A stretch of 64,000 bases of DNA. Source: Oceanospirillum sp048268485. GTDB lineage: Bacteria > Pseudomonadota > Gammaproteobacteria > Pseudomonadales > Halomonadaceae. The notes beneath the pieces are model-generated. The model ran no database searches and was not told the DNA's origin. It worked only from the letters and a program-made list of their open reading frames with translations. Shown here piece by piece: positions 8,527 to 17,264 of the stretch (position 1 is its first letter; each line of letters starts with the position of its first letter). The stretch covers positions 1 through 64,000 of the forward strand of contig JBLWVL010000013.1 of the NCBI GenBank assembly GCA_048268485.1, in the 5' to 3' direction. The translations under genes were made by a program, and so were the position numbers.

Positions 8527-9768
8527 TTAGCGGTTAAAGATGCTTTTAATTTCACTGATCTGTTCCCTGGCATCTTCAAGGATTTCTAATCGTTGCTGGC
8601 TTGTCAGAGGCCCTGGCGCAATTTTTTCATAGGAAGGTACCTGACTAATCAAGGGTGCAGAAGGAGAGCGGTCATTCATGGCCATGCTATGCAGGCGTGC
8701 CAGAATCAAAATATCGGTCAGTGTAACTTCCTTAGAATTTGGCTCATAAAACCAGGTGTCTACATGTTGCACGGCGGTAACCAGGGCTTCTGGCAAGTTC
8801 CATCGGTGTAAAATCATAGCACCAGCCTGCCCTCTGGCTTCCTGCATTATCTGGTCGAGGTAGTCCGGGTCATCGGCAAGCTCGGGATATTGTGCGGCAA
8901 ACTGTACCAGAGGTAGTTCGCCGATATTGTGCAGCAGGCCTGCTAACAGAGCTTCTTCCGGTGGGATTTTAGTGCATTTTTTTGCCAGAACATAGCAGAT
9001 GGCAGCCAGCTGAATACTCTCTTTCCAGCTCCGCAGCTGACGTTTTCTGACCCAGTTTGCTACAGGAATCTGAAACTGTACTTGTAGTGCAAAGGCAAGA
9101 ACCAGGTGACGGGTCGCATTTAGCCCAAGACGTTTAATCGCTTCAGATAGTTGACTGATAGGCCCATACGCACGATACAGAGGACTGTTTGCCAGCTTAA
9201 GTAACCGGGCCGCCAGGGAGGCATCAGCTGCGATCAGAGAGGCCATATGGTCAACGTTCAACTCCTCATCAACAATAATCTGGCTTACCTTTTGAGTTAC
9301 TTCAGGTAGGGATGGCAGACTCAGTTTATTTTGTATCAGAGAACGATAGAACTGTAATACGAGCGGATGGCTGCTGTCATTGGCCAGAATTTCTGTCAGA
9401 GGTAGAGATAAGTTATTGGACTCAGCCTGGAGAGACTGAAGCAGATCGCTATCCAGGAGAAAAAACTCGGTTTCGGTCTGGCTGACGATAAGGTTTGGGC
9501 TTGGTCGTAAATTCAGTAAACTGAACCGACTGCGGTTATCCCCGGCAGATAACGTTATTTCACTGCCATCTTCAGCGAAAACAGTTACCCGGCCACTGAG
9601 AAGAAAAAGCTCTTCGCTGCGGTTATCCCCTCTGGGACTTATCTCTTTACCTTCAGGTTCCTGACAAATCTCAATGCGATGACACAGCAGGATCAGGTGT
9701 TCTTCAGAGAGCTTTGAAAAAGGGACAAAGATTGCCAGGCGCTCTGGTGACAGTGGATGTGTATGCAT
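8527..9768 (-). CDS. HDOD-domain regulator with an N-terminal cyclic-nucleotide-binding-like domain
   Basis: Signalling protein of 413 residues. Residues about 10-125 resemble a cNMP-binding beta barrel (LFLLSGRVTVFAEDGSEITL, later FFLLDSDLL). Residues about 150-345 form an HDOD domain: LPSLPEVTQKVSQII, then AASLAARLLKLANSPLY, then LLAGLLHNIGELPLVQFA. HDOD domains are related to HD phosphohydrolases but usually lack the metal-binding residues and act as regulatory scaffolds, often connected with c-di-GMP, motility or stress. Here the LLHNIG element replaces the catalytic HD pair. No membrane segment is seen. It is a single gene, followed on the same strand by dtd after about 145 bases. The pathway is unknown. 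Confidence 0.85.
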   Translation of the reverse strand: MHTHPLSPERLAIFVPFSKLSEEHLILLCHRIEICQEPEGKEISPRGDNRSEELFLLSGRVTVFAEDGSEITLSAGDNRSRFSLLNLRPSPNLIVSQTETEFFLLDSDLLQSLQAESNNLSLPLTEILANDSSHPLVLQFYRSLIQNKLSLPSLPEVTQKVSQIIVDEELNVDHMASLIAADASLAARLLKLANSPLYRAYGPISQLSEAIKRLGLNATRHLVLAFALQVQFQIPVANWVRKRQLRSWKESIQLAAICYVLAKKCTKIPPEEALLAGLLHNIGELPLVQFAAQYPELADDPDYLDQIMQEARGQAGAMILHRWNLPEALVTAVQHVDTWFYEPNSKEVTLTDILILARLHSMAMNDRSPSAPLISQVPSYEKIAPGPLTSQQRLEILEDAREQISEIKSIFNR

Positions 9769-9867
9769 AGAGGACTTATTCAGTTTTGCTCGAAGGCTGA
9801 AACGGGTTATCAGAATCGCAAGGAAAAATCCTTGGGACTGCTCTGACTCTGGCGTAAGGCAGGTTGT

Positions 9868-10251
9868 TCAGAAATGCCCGCTGCGTAGCATAACGAGTGT
9901 GCAGCTTTCCTGCCACAATATACCCGACTGGGTTAACGCTTGTTGTAACTCCCAGGACTCTGTCCCAGGGTTAAAGATGACCCGCTTAGGTTTAAGGGCA
10001 ATGATTTCATCTATTTGTTTGGCAAGTTGAGATGCATTGCGGTACAGACACAGAGTGTCTACAGGTTGGTGAATATCTGCAAGCTCGCGAACGCATGGAC
10101 ACTGGTTAATCTGATCAAATGCAGGGTTTACCGCAGTAACATTATGTTGATAATCCTTCAGCAGGCGAATAGCCTGATTAGAGTAACGCTCTGGTTTTGG
10201 GCTGGCTCCCAGCACAACAACATGTTGTGATAATGAGGTTTGCACTGACAC
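9868..10251 (-). CDS. CoA-binding domain protein (YccU-like)
   Basis: Small Rossmann-fold protein of 127 residues from the CoA_binding family (YccU/YneT). The nucleotide-binding segment VVLGASPKPERYSNQAIRLL is at the N-terminus, followed by TAVNPAFDQI and PKRVIFNPGTES, typical of this family, in which CoA or a related nucleotide binds. Its physiological role is not established. The start is GTG at 10251, supported by AAAGGAG six bases upstream. The next upstream gene (10279-11295) is on the same strand with a 27-base gap, so the two are probably co-transcribed. Confidence 0.85.
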   Translation of the reverse strand: MSVQTSLSQHVVVLGASPKPERYSNQAIRLLKDYQHNVTAVNPAFDQINQCPCVRELADIHQPVDTLCLYRNASQLAKQIDEIIALKPKRVIFNPGTESWELQQALTQSGILWQESCTLVMLRSGHF

Positions 10252-10278
10252 CGCAGACTCCTTTAACGGATTTAATGA

Positions 10279-11295
10279 TCAGTCGTGTCCGCCCTGTCTG
10301 TCCTGAGTCGATGATGTTTCATTGGGCGTTACGGCTGATTCATCAGTTTTTTTCAGGCTATCGTCATCTGTCTTCAGGCTGTTGTCGTCCGTTTTCAGAC
10401 TTTTTTCTTCGGATAACTGATCCGTTTGATCGTTTTCTGTGCTCTCTTCGTCATGGGTGTTGTCGTTTAGCTCTTGTTCCAGGTCCTCGACACTAGGGTC
10501 GAAATCCATGTCTGCCAGCATCTGGTCTTCCCTTTCTGTACGGAAATATTCTTCTGCTGCTTTGCGGCACTCATCGAGATATTCATGATAAAGAGCAACA
10601 TCCTGTAGTGTTTTCATATTACTCATCAGGGTGTGCTCTTTAGACATTAGAGCTATTCGGCGAAACTTACGTGCTCTGAGTCTTGGGTTATGGTGAACCA
10701 ATGGGTAGATGCGGTGAATAAAACCCCGTTTGGCTTCAATCTGCTGGATATATTCTGTCACCCCATTTTTGATTTTTCGTCGCTTTGCCAGTAGCTCAGG
10801 GTAGAGGGATAGACCTGGCAGAAACTGCATCATACCTGTGCCGTGACTTAACCAAAGCACAAATCCGATGCCGCCGGCTATTCCTCCTACCCAGGGGTGT
10901 ACCAGGTTTAGCAGTGAGCTGGTGAACAGGAATACAGAAATGCCCAAACCGAAGAACCATCCCAAACGTGAGCGTCGGGCAGACTCTATCTCAAAATCAG
11001 AAGGGTATTCACTCAGCGAGAGAAGTTCGTAATTCAGCGTTTCCAGATCCTTGTAAAGTGCCTCACGCTCAGCCTTCAGTCTTGCTTCTTCAGCTTTTTT
11101 ACGCTCTTCCTGTTTTTTCTCCGCCTGTTTCGCTTCCCACTGTGCTTTGATTTTTTCACGTTCGCGTTCAGCTTCTTTTTCTGCCGCTTCCGCTGCTGAC
11201 ATTTTATGATGCGCAGGGTAAACCCCCGGCACTGATGGCAGGTCTTTGGGGGTTTGAGCAGAATCAGCGTCAGGCGCTATGTTTTTATCATCCAT
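10279..11295 (-). CDS. Unassigned coiled-coil membrane protein with acidic repeat tail
   Basis: I do not recognise a characterised family. The 338 residues divide into: a proline/acid N-terminus; a highly charged coiled coil from about 35 to 105 rich in KAEE and AERE units; a central hydrophobic region with two membrane segments at about 112-130 and 134-152; a basic soluble stretch from about 165 to 245; and a strongly acidic tail. The tail contains near-tandem copies of SLKTDD (SLKTDDNSLKTDDDSLKKTD), encoded by about 21-base DNA repeats at about 10345-10405. The topology suggests a bitopic hairpin with both long tails in the cytoplasm, perhaps a scaffold. It lies just upstream of the YccU-like gene on the same strand. 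Confidence 0.7.
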   Translation of the reverse strand: MDDKNIAPDADSAQTPKDLPSVPGVYPAHHKMSAAEAAEKEAEREREKIKAQWEAKQAEKKQEERKKAEEARLKAEREALYKDLETLNYELLSLSEYPSDFEIESARRSRLGWFFGLGISVFLFTSSLLNLVHPWVGGIAGGIGFVLWLSHGTGMMQFLPGLSLYPELLAKRRKIKNGVTEYIQQIEAKRGFIHRIYPLVHHNPRLRARKFRRIALMSKEHTLMSNMKTLQDVALYHEYLDECRKAAEEYFRTEREDQMLADMDFDPSVEDLEQELNDNTHDEESTENDQTDQLSEEKSLKTDDNSLKTDDDSLKKTDESAVTPNETSSTQDRQGGHD

Positions 11296-11689
11296 TTTAT
11301 ATAAGCAGGCTTGTATCGTGTTGGGGGTGATGAGGTCATATTAGCCTTGACCACGCTGAAAAACTGTATCACGTTGTAACATTGTGAGACTTTGTGTGGC
11401 GTGGGCAAATCATGGCCTTGTAAATTTATATACCGATTGTCGATGTCAGCCTTAATCTAACTGTCCTGAGCGTCAGTTTAAAGTAAAAATGTTCCCGTAT
11501 GGATAATTCTTCATTGAGCTTTGGCATCAGGTGCCTCATATGCATGACCTGATATCAGTGCTCTTGGGTGTTGACTCGTATGACGTTAATCTTTTCTTTG
11601 TTACTGGAAAAGCACTACAGTGACCAACCTATTTGAACCTTCGTTATCGGAATTGATCCTCGGGTAAAGTACTCACATGGAGATGCTCA
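11296..11689. other. Intergenic region of 394 bases between divergent units
   Basis: It should contain the promoters of the coiled-coil gene (leftward) and of the c-di-GMP locus (rightward). I see no open frame with family character, no RNA gene and no strong hairpin. A GGAG ribosome site lies just inside its right end (11679-11682), serving the frameshifted gene at 11690. Confidence 0.5.
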
Positions 11690-12012
11690 ATGCTGTTAGA
11701 ACGACATAAGAGTTTCCGGGCTTACTGGCTGACACAGTTTTTTTAGTGCTTTTAACTATAATGTGTACAAAAGACGCGCTTCTGGCCTTCTTTTCCGATG
11801 GTATTGGTATTGGCTCTCTCAGTAGTCGTAAGCTATATACTTTAATAGGCTTCTCAGGTGTCTACTGGTTAGGAAGGCTGGAGCTCCTGGTTGGTGATCT
11901 CTTCTGGCTGGTATTGCTGATGCACCTGCTTATGGTTGTTCTGTTTTATTTCAAGCTGTCACGGGCGCTCGGACAGCGCTATGCATTCTGTTTAGGTTAT
12001 TTGTTGCAGTAG
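11690..12012 (+). pseudogene. Frameshifted (or recoded) small membrane protein gene upstream of the Cache-GGDEF-EAL gene
   Basis: An ATG at 11690, seven bases after GGAG, opens a frame of 18 codons (MLLERHKSFRAYWLTQFF) that stops at 11744-11746 immediately after a run of seven T (11738-11744). Shifting back one base on that run continues without a stop to 12012. It gives a coherent 107-residue hydrophobic protein with membrane segments around the junction (FFLVLLTIM) and near the end (LVLLMHLLMVVLFYF), and a cytoplasmic-type basic start. The stop lies 23 bases before the next gene. Either a one-base deletion broke the gene, or the T7 run permits -1 ribosomal frameshifting or polymerase slippage. 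The second part could also start alone at GTG 11746. No family recognised. Confidence 0.5.
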
Positions 12013-12035
12013 TCTGAATCTGTACTAAGGCGATT

Positions 12036-14918
12036 ATGAAATTTGAGCTCAAGGCCCGGCGTTTGCCGACACTGCAAACAATCGGTATGTTGGCGGTTGT
12101 ATTTATTTTTGGCCTGATTGTCAGTGGCTATTTCTTCTATGCACTGGGCAATCAAAAGCAGCAACAGCTTGACAGGCTTGAGCAGGAGGTTTTGCAGCAG
12201 CAGGAGAGCTTGCTGGAGTCTGAACTGGATGCAACAGTCAGTTATATTCAATACATGCGCACCCGAACGGAACAGGTTCTGAAGGAGCAATCTAAGGTAT
12301 TTGTTGATCAGGCCGTGGTTGTTGCGGAATCGATTTATGCTGAAGCAAAAGATCATTTATCTGATGCTGAGATTAAAATTCTGATCCGGGAATCCCTGCG
12401 CAATATCCGCTTCTTTGAGGGACGTGGTTACCTCTTTATTGATGACCTTGATGGGATGTGCGTTCTTTTACCCACGGCACCTCATTTTGAAGGTCGTTCT
12501 CTCTATGATAATCAGGATAATACCGGCCATTACATTATGCGGGGGCTGATCGATGCCGTAAGCAATAGCCAGCAGTTTGGTTTTTCCCGTTATCGCTGGT
12601 ATGCACCCTCTGATCAGAAATTGATGGAAGATAAAATCGCTTATGTGCGCTTATTTGAGCCCTATAACTGGATTGTGGGTGCTGGAGACTATCTTTATCG
12701 AGTAGAAAATGATCTTAAGCAAGAGGTAACCCGTCGGCTGGAAAATTTCCGTTTCGGTGATAATGGGTATATTTCTGTACTGGATCTGCAGGGGAATACA
12801 CTGGTAAATACTGCCCTGACTGTTTTGTCTGATACTCGGGGAGTGCGGGAACTGCAGCGTGCTGCGATTGACGCCATCATGGATAAGGCTGCTGCAGGCG
12901 GAGGGGTTGTTGAGTACAGCTGGTTTTATCCGGACGGCCGAGGGCCTGTTGTCAAACGTTCACAGGTTAAGGTTGTGCCTGAATGGGGGTGGGTGTTGGT
13001 GGCAGGGATCTACCCTGATGACCTTGCACCTATGTTAGCTGAGCATAAGGCAACCCTGGATGCCCAGAGTGCTGATGCTGTCAGAAGCTTCCTGCTGGTG
13101 ATGATGACAGGTTTGCTGCTGGCATTGATTTTGGCTCTGATTTACTCCCGTTGGTTGCGGCGGATTTTCATGCGTTATGAGCAGGATATTGAGCGTCAGA
13201 GAGCACAGTTAATAGATAACGGTCGTCAACTGGAGCTCTCTGCCCGTGTTTTTGAGCATGCGACAGAAGGGATTGTGATCACAGATGCCTTTAACCAAAT
13301 TTTGGCGGTTAACCCCGCATTTACCGAGATAACCGGTTACTCGCAGGAAGAGTCAGAGGGTAAAAATCCTTCGTTTATGGCATCCGGAAGCCATGATGAG
13401 CGGTTTTATGAGGATATGTGGTCAAGACTGATGAAGACAGGCCGATGGCAAGGGGAGGTCTGGAACCGGCGTAAAGATGGTGTGTTGTTTCCTGAGTGGC
13501 TCTCCCTGAACCTGGTGAGGGAGCGCGGAGAAATTGTTAACTATATTGCCACGTTGAGCGATATCTCATTGAGTAAGGCTAATGAGAAGCGTCTGCGCTA
13601 CCTGGCCGAATATGACTCCCTGACCGACCTGCCTAATCGGCGTCTGCTGGCGGATCGTGTTGACCAGGCGGTACATATTGCAAGGCATAATCATAATCAT
13701 CTGGCGCTGTTGTTTGTTGACCTGGATCGCTTTAAGAATGTAAATGACTCACTGGGCCATGAGATCGGTGATCGTTTACTTTGTGCTGTGGCGGAGCGCC
13801 TGACTGGACTTGTGGATGACCTTGTTACTGTCAGTCGTGTCGGTGGCGATGAGTTTGTAGTTTTGCTGTCAGATCTTAATCACCCTAATGATGCAGCTCT
13901 GGTGGCATGGGAGATTATTCAGCACATAAGCCAGCCGGTTGAGCTGGGTGGGCATTCTCTGACGTTGACCCCAAGTATCGGTATCGCACTGTACCCGGAG
14001 GATGGGCTGGATTTTGAAACGCTGTTCCGCAACGCAGATGCGGCTCTCTATCATGCGAAAGCTCAGGGGCGGAATCAGTATCAGTTTTTTACCCAACAGA
14101 TAAACGATGACGTCTCCCATAGCCTGGTGATGGAAAATGCCTTGCGCAAGGGTATTGCTGAAGGTGAGCTGCGATTGGTTTACCAGCCTCAGTTCTGTAT
14201 GAAAAGTATGCGCCTGTACGGTGTTGAAGCTCTGGTGCGTTGGCAGCACCCGGAGCAGGGGTTGGTGCCGCCTGACTTTTTTATTGGGTTGGCAGAGGAA
14301 ACCGGGCTTATTCTGGATCTGGGCGCATGGGTTATGCGTGAAGCCTGTTTGCAGGGGCAGCGTTGGCGAGAGGAAGGTTTCCCGGATATTGAGCTGGCAG
14401 TTAATGTTTCGGCATTGCAGTTCAGAGAGGATCTTGTTGACCAGGTTCACCAGGTGTTGGAAGAAACCGGCTTCCCGGCAGAGAATCTGGTGATTGAGGT
14501 GACCGAGAGCACTTTGATGCAGGGGGCGTCTCAGGCCATCGGGATTTTGAATCGGTTGAAAGAGCTCGATGTATGGATTTCGCTGGATGACTTTGGTACT
14601 GGTTACTCCTCTCTGGCGTACCTGAAGCGCTTTCCATTGGACAAACTGAAAATTGATAAAGCTTTTATTTCAGACCTTCCACTGGACGCAGACGACAGTG
14701 CTATTACCCGGGCGATCATCAGTTTGGCGCAAAGCCTGAACCTGCTTACGGTTGCGGAGGGGGTTGAGACGACTGAGCAGCTGCAGTACCTTCAGGCGCT
14801 GGGGTGTGATCTTGCTCAAGGTTATTTGCTGGATCGGCCGTTATGGCCTGATGATATGGCAAGCCGCTTCAAGGCAGAAATGCACCGTCAGGCGTTACAG
14901 GATAAGGATGGCTGCTGA
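12036..14918 (+). CDS. Membrane Cache-PAS-GGDEF-EAL c-di-GMP protein
   Basis: A 960-residue inner-membrane sensor predicted to make and/or break cyclic di-GMP. A membrane segment at about 17-39 is followed by a periplasmic double Cache_2 region (about 60-335; RGYLFIDDLDG, then NGYISVLDLQGNTLVN), a second membrane segment at about 350-370, a PAS domain (about 395-510; NPAFTEITGYSQEE), a GGDEF domain with intact SRVGGDEFVVL near 600, and an EAL domain with EALVRWQHP, ELAVNVSALQF and LDDFGTGYSSLAYLK. Catalytic residues of both output domains look present. No RxxD inhibitory site is obvious at the usual place before GGDEF. Cache_2 domains bind small carboxylates or amines, so an external ligand is likely. 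It starts 23 bases after the frameshifted membrane gene. Confidence 0.92.
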   Translation: MKFELKARRLPTLQTIGMLAVVFIFGLIVSGYFFYALGNQKQQQLDRLEQEVLQQQESLLESELDATVSYIQYMRTRTEQVLKEQSKVFVDQAVVVAESIYAEAKDHLSDAEIKILIRESLRNIRFFEGRGYLFIDDLDGMCVLLPTAPHFEGRSLYDNQDNTGHYIMRGLIDAVSNSQQFGFSRYRWYAPSDQKLMEDKIAYVRLFEPYNWIVGAGDYLYRVENDLKQEVTRRLENFRFGDNGYISVLDLQGNTLVNTALTVLSDTRGVRELQRAAIDAIMDKAAAGGGVVEYSWFYPDGRGPVVKRSQVKVVPEWGWVLVAGIYPDDLAPMLAEHKATLDAQSADAVRSFLLVMMTGLLLALILALIYSRWLRRIFMRYEQDIERQRAQLIDNGRQLELSARVFEHATEGIVITDAFNQILAVNPAFTEITGYSQEESEGKNPSFMASGSHDERFYEDMWSRLMKTGRWQGEVWNRRKDGVLFPEWLSLNLVRERGEIVNYIATLSDISLSKANEKRLRYLAEYDSLTDLPNRRLLADRVDQAVHIARHNHNHLALLFVDLDRFKNVNDSLGHEIGDRLLCAVAERLTGLVDDLVTVSRVGGDEFVVLLSDLNHPNDAALVAWEIIQHISQPVELGGHSLTLTPSIGIALYPEDGLDFETLFRNADAALYHAKAQGRNQYQFFTQQINDDVSHSLVMENALRKGIAEGELRLVYQPQFCMKSMRLYGVEALVRWQHPEQGLVPPDFFIGLAEETGLILDLGAWVMREACLQGQRWREEGFPDIELAVNVSALQFREDLVDQVHQVLEETGFPAENLVIEVTESTLMQGASQAIGILNRLKELDVWISLDDFGTGYSSLAYLKRFPLDKLKIDKAFISDLPLDADDSAITRAIISLAQSLNLLTVAEGVETTEQLQYLQALGCDLAQGYLLDRPLWPDDMASRFKAEMHRQALQDKDGC

Positions 14919-14963
14919 TACAGGGATAGGCCTGTGGATTATCTTTTGTTGAATGCTGAGGCG

Positions 14964-17030
14964 CTAGTCGTGGGTTGTCTTTGTGCGGTTATTAAATGCG
15001 TGACGTGTCGTTAGTAACTCGGGCTCATTCATCGGCTTGGCGAGGAGAAAGCCCTGGGCTTCGTTGCAGCCCAATTCACGGATGATTTCCAGTTGCTGCT
15101 CTGTTTCAATTCCCTCAGCCGTAACGCTGAGGTTGAAATTGTGTGCCAGTTGAATAATCGCCTGTACGATATTCCGGTCACTGGGGTCGTTGCTATCCAG
15201 CTCCTGAATAAACGCCTGGTCGATTTTCAGTGTATCGGCCGGAAGCTGTTTCAGGTATGCCAAGGATGAGTATCCCGTACCAAAGTCATCAATGGCGATA
15301 CGGATGCCTTTATCGCGCAGCAGGTTAAGCTGGCTGATGGAGTGGCTTACATCTTCCAGCATACTGGTTTCTGTCAGCTCAAGCTCCAATAGTTCAGGGC
15401 TGAGACCCGATGTTTTAAGACAGCGGGCAACAATATCCGGAAGGTTTGGTTGGCGCAATTGCTTCGCTGAAAGGTTGACTGAGATCTTTATGGGCTGGCC
15501 TTTTTTTTGCCACTGACTGGCATAGATACAGGCTCGCATCAGAACCCACTCGCCGACAGAGGTTATTAAACCCATCTCTTCCAGTACAGGGATAAACTCT
15601 CCCGGTGAGATAACCTTTCCATCCGGTTTTATCCACCTTAGTAACACTTCTGCGCTATTGATCTGCCCTGTAGCGATATCAATTCGGGGTTGAAAGACCA
15701 GATGGAACTCTTTGTGTAGTAGTGCCTGACGTAACTGGTTTTCCAGTTTGACTCTATGTTGCGTTTGCAGGGTTAAGTCTTCAGTAAAGAAGCCAAATTT
15801 CTGATCGCGGTCTTTGCAGCGATGCATGGCGCTGTCAGCTTTATTGACCAATTCATCAAATTGATCTCCATCATAAGGATAAAGAGTGATGCCCAGGCTA
15901 ACGCTCATAAAGAGTTCAGCTTGGGTAAGCTCAAAAGGCAAAGCCATAACCTGCTGGATTTCCTGGGCCAGATGAGCGGCCTGGTCCGGTGTTTGTACCT
16001 CTTCGGCCATGACCATAAATGCGTCACTGCCGAGGCGGCCAACAAAGTGTGCAGGCAGGGATTTGCGTAACCGGCTAGCAGTCAGTCGTAGCAGTTCATC
16101 ACCGGCTTGCCGGCCCAGACTGTCATTGATGCGGCTTAAGCGATCAAGGTCTACCAGAAATAGCGCCATGGGTGTTTTGCGCCGCTGTAGCACGTGCTGC
16201 TCAAACTGTTCTGATAAGCGTTGGCGATTGGGTAGTCCGGTTAATGTATCGAAGCGCCGCAGATAGTCCAGACGCTGCTCGCTATTGATCAGGTCAGTTA
16301 TATCGCGCCCCGTGGCGACAAAGTGACTGATCTGACCGATATCATCTCGAATCGGTGTGATCGTTTTCTCTTCATGGTAGCGTTCGCCATTTCTGCGGCG
16401 GTTAATAAAGATGTTGCGATAGCTTTCCCCTGCACGAAGCGTTTTCCACATCTCGGCATAAAAAGCTTCATCGTGTTCATCTGAACTGAGAATGCGAGGG
16501 GTTTTGCCGATTACTTCTGCTTCTGAGTAACCTGTCTGACTGAGAAAGGCCGGGTTGACGTATTCGATCAGGCCCTGGCAGTCTGTAACCATAACCATAT
16601 CTTCAGTTTGTTGCATCGCCTGATGAAAATGAACCGACAGATGTTGCGCCGCTTCATATTGAGTCACATCTTTCAGTGTGATCTGTAGCAGAGCTTGCTC
16701 TGGGCCGTCTGTGGGCAGTGGCGTTACAAACACCTGTATGCGCTTCTGGTGCTCATCATAGTTGAATGTCAGGCTTAGCTGTTCATCGCAGTATCTCTGG
16801 CAAGCCTGCTTTAACTGGTGGTGCTGGTTAGGGCCCAGCCGGTAGAAAAGCTCTTTTCCACACAAGGGTTGGCTGCTGGCATCGCCGTAGGTGAGTAAAT
16901 GATAAGCGGCTTTGTTCGCGTACTGCAGGATACCATCGCAGGTAGCAATCAGTGTTGGGATGCTCAGGTTATCAAGCGCAATCAATCGTGCTGAATCCGG
17001 AGACTGTATGGAGGTTTTTTTCGCGTTCAT
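14964..17030 (-). CDS. Cytoplasmic PAS-PAS-GGDEF-EAL protein with degenerate GGDEF
   Basis: A 688-residue protein without membrane segments. Two PAS domains (about 20-130 and 135-250; second with NPAFLSQTGYSEAEVIGKTP and a typical RRRNGERYHE end) precede a GGDEF domain whose signature is LGSDAF instead of GGDEF. The cyclase is thus probably inactive and may act as a regulatory GTP-binding module. The EAL domain keeps the key Glu (EVLLRWIKP, Ala replaced by Val), NLSAKQL, ELTETSML, AIDDFGTGYSSLAYLK and AEGIET, so it is probably an active phosphodiesterase. I place the start at ATG 17030; a longer frame to 17174 adds residues without PAS similarity. It is convergent with the Cache-GGDEF-EAL gene, 45 bases apart. 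Confidence 0.9.
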   Translation of the reverse strand: MNAKKTSIQSPDSARLIALDNLSIPTLIATCDGILQYANKAAYHLLTYGDASSQPLCGKELFYRLGPNQHHQLKQACQRYCDEQLSLTFNYDEHQKRIQVFVTPLPTDGPEQALLQITLKDVTQYEAAQHLSVHFHQAMQQTEDMVMVTDCQGLIEYVNPAFLSQTGYSEAEVIGKTPRILSSDEHDEAFYAEMWKTLRAGESYRNIFINRRRNGERYHEEKTITPIRDDIGQISHFVATGRDITDLINSEQRLDYLRRFDTLTGLPNRQRLSEQFEQHVLQRRKTPMALFLVDLDRLSRINDSLGRQAGDELLRLTASRLRKSLPAHFVGRLGSDAFMVMAEEVQTPDQAAHLAQEIQQVMALPFELTQAELFMSVSLGITLYPYDGDQFDELVNKADSAMHRCKDRDQKFGFFTEDLTLQTQHRVKLENQLRQALLHKEFHLVFQPRIDIATGQINSAEVLLRWIKPDGKVISPGEFIPVLEEMGLITSVGEWVLMRACIYASQWQKKGQPIKISVNLSAKQLRQPNLPDIVARCLKTSGLSPELLELELTETSMLEDVSHSISQLNLLRDKGIRIAIDDFGTGYSSLAYLKQLPADTLKIDQAFIQELDSNDPSDRNIVQAIIQLAHNFNLSVTAEGIETEQQLEIIRELGCNEAQGFLLAKPMNEPELLTTRHAFNNRTKTTHD

Positions 17031-17264
17031 GGCGCCTATCGATATCTCATCAGTAGGCGATCCTGTGCCCCTCTGGTGGTTACTTATTACCCTGCAGTGT
17101 AATAAAATATCAGGCTTGCCCCTTGTCGCATAGAGGTATGTGACAGGTATTTTATAGCCTTGTTTTAAAAGCACTTTTCTGATTCGGGATCAGTACGGCA
17201 TTCTATCTCGGAAATTTAAATAAAATACTCTGCAAATGTTTTATCTACAGAGTATTTTTTAGTT

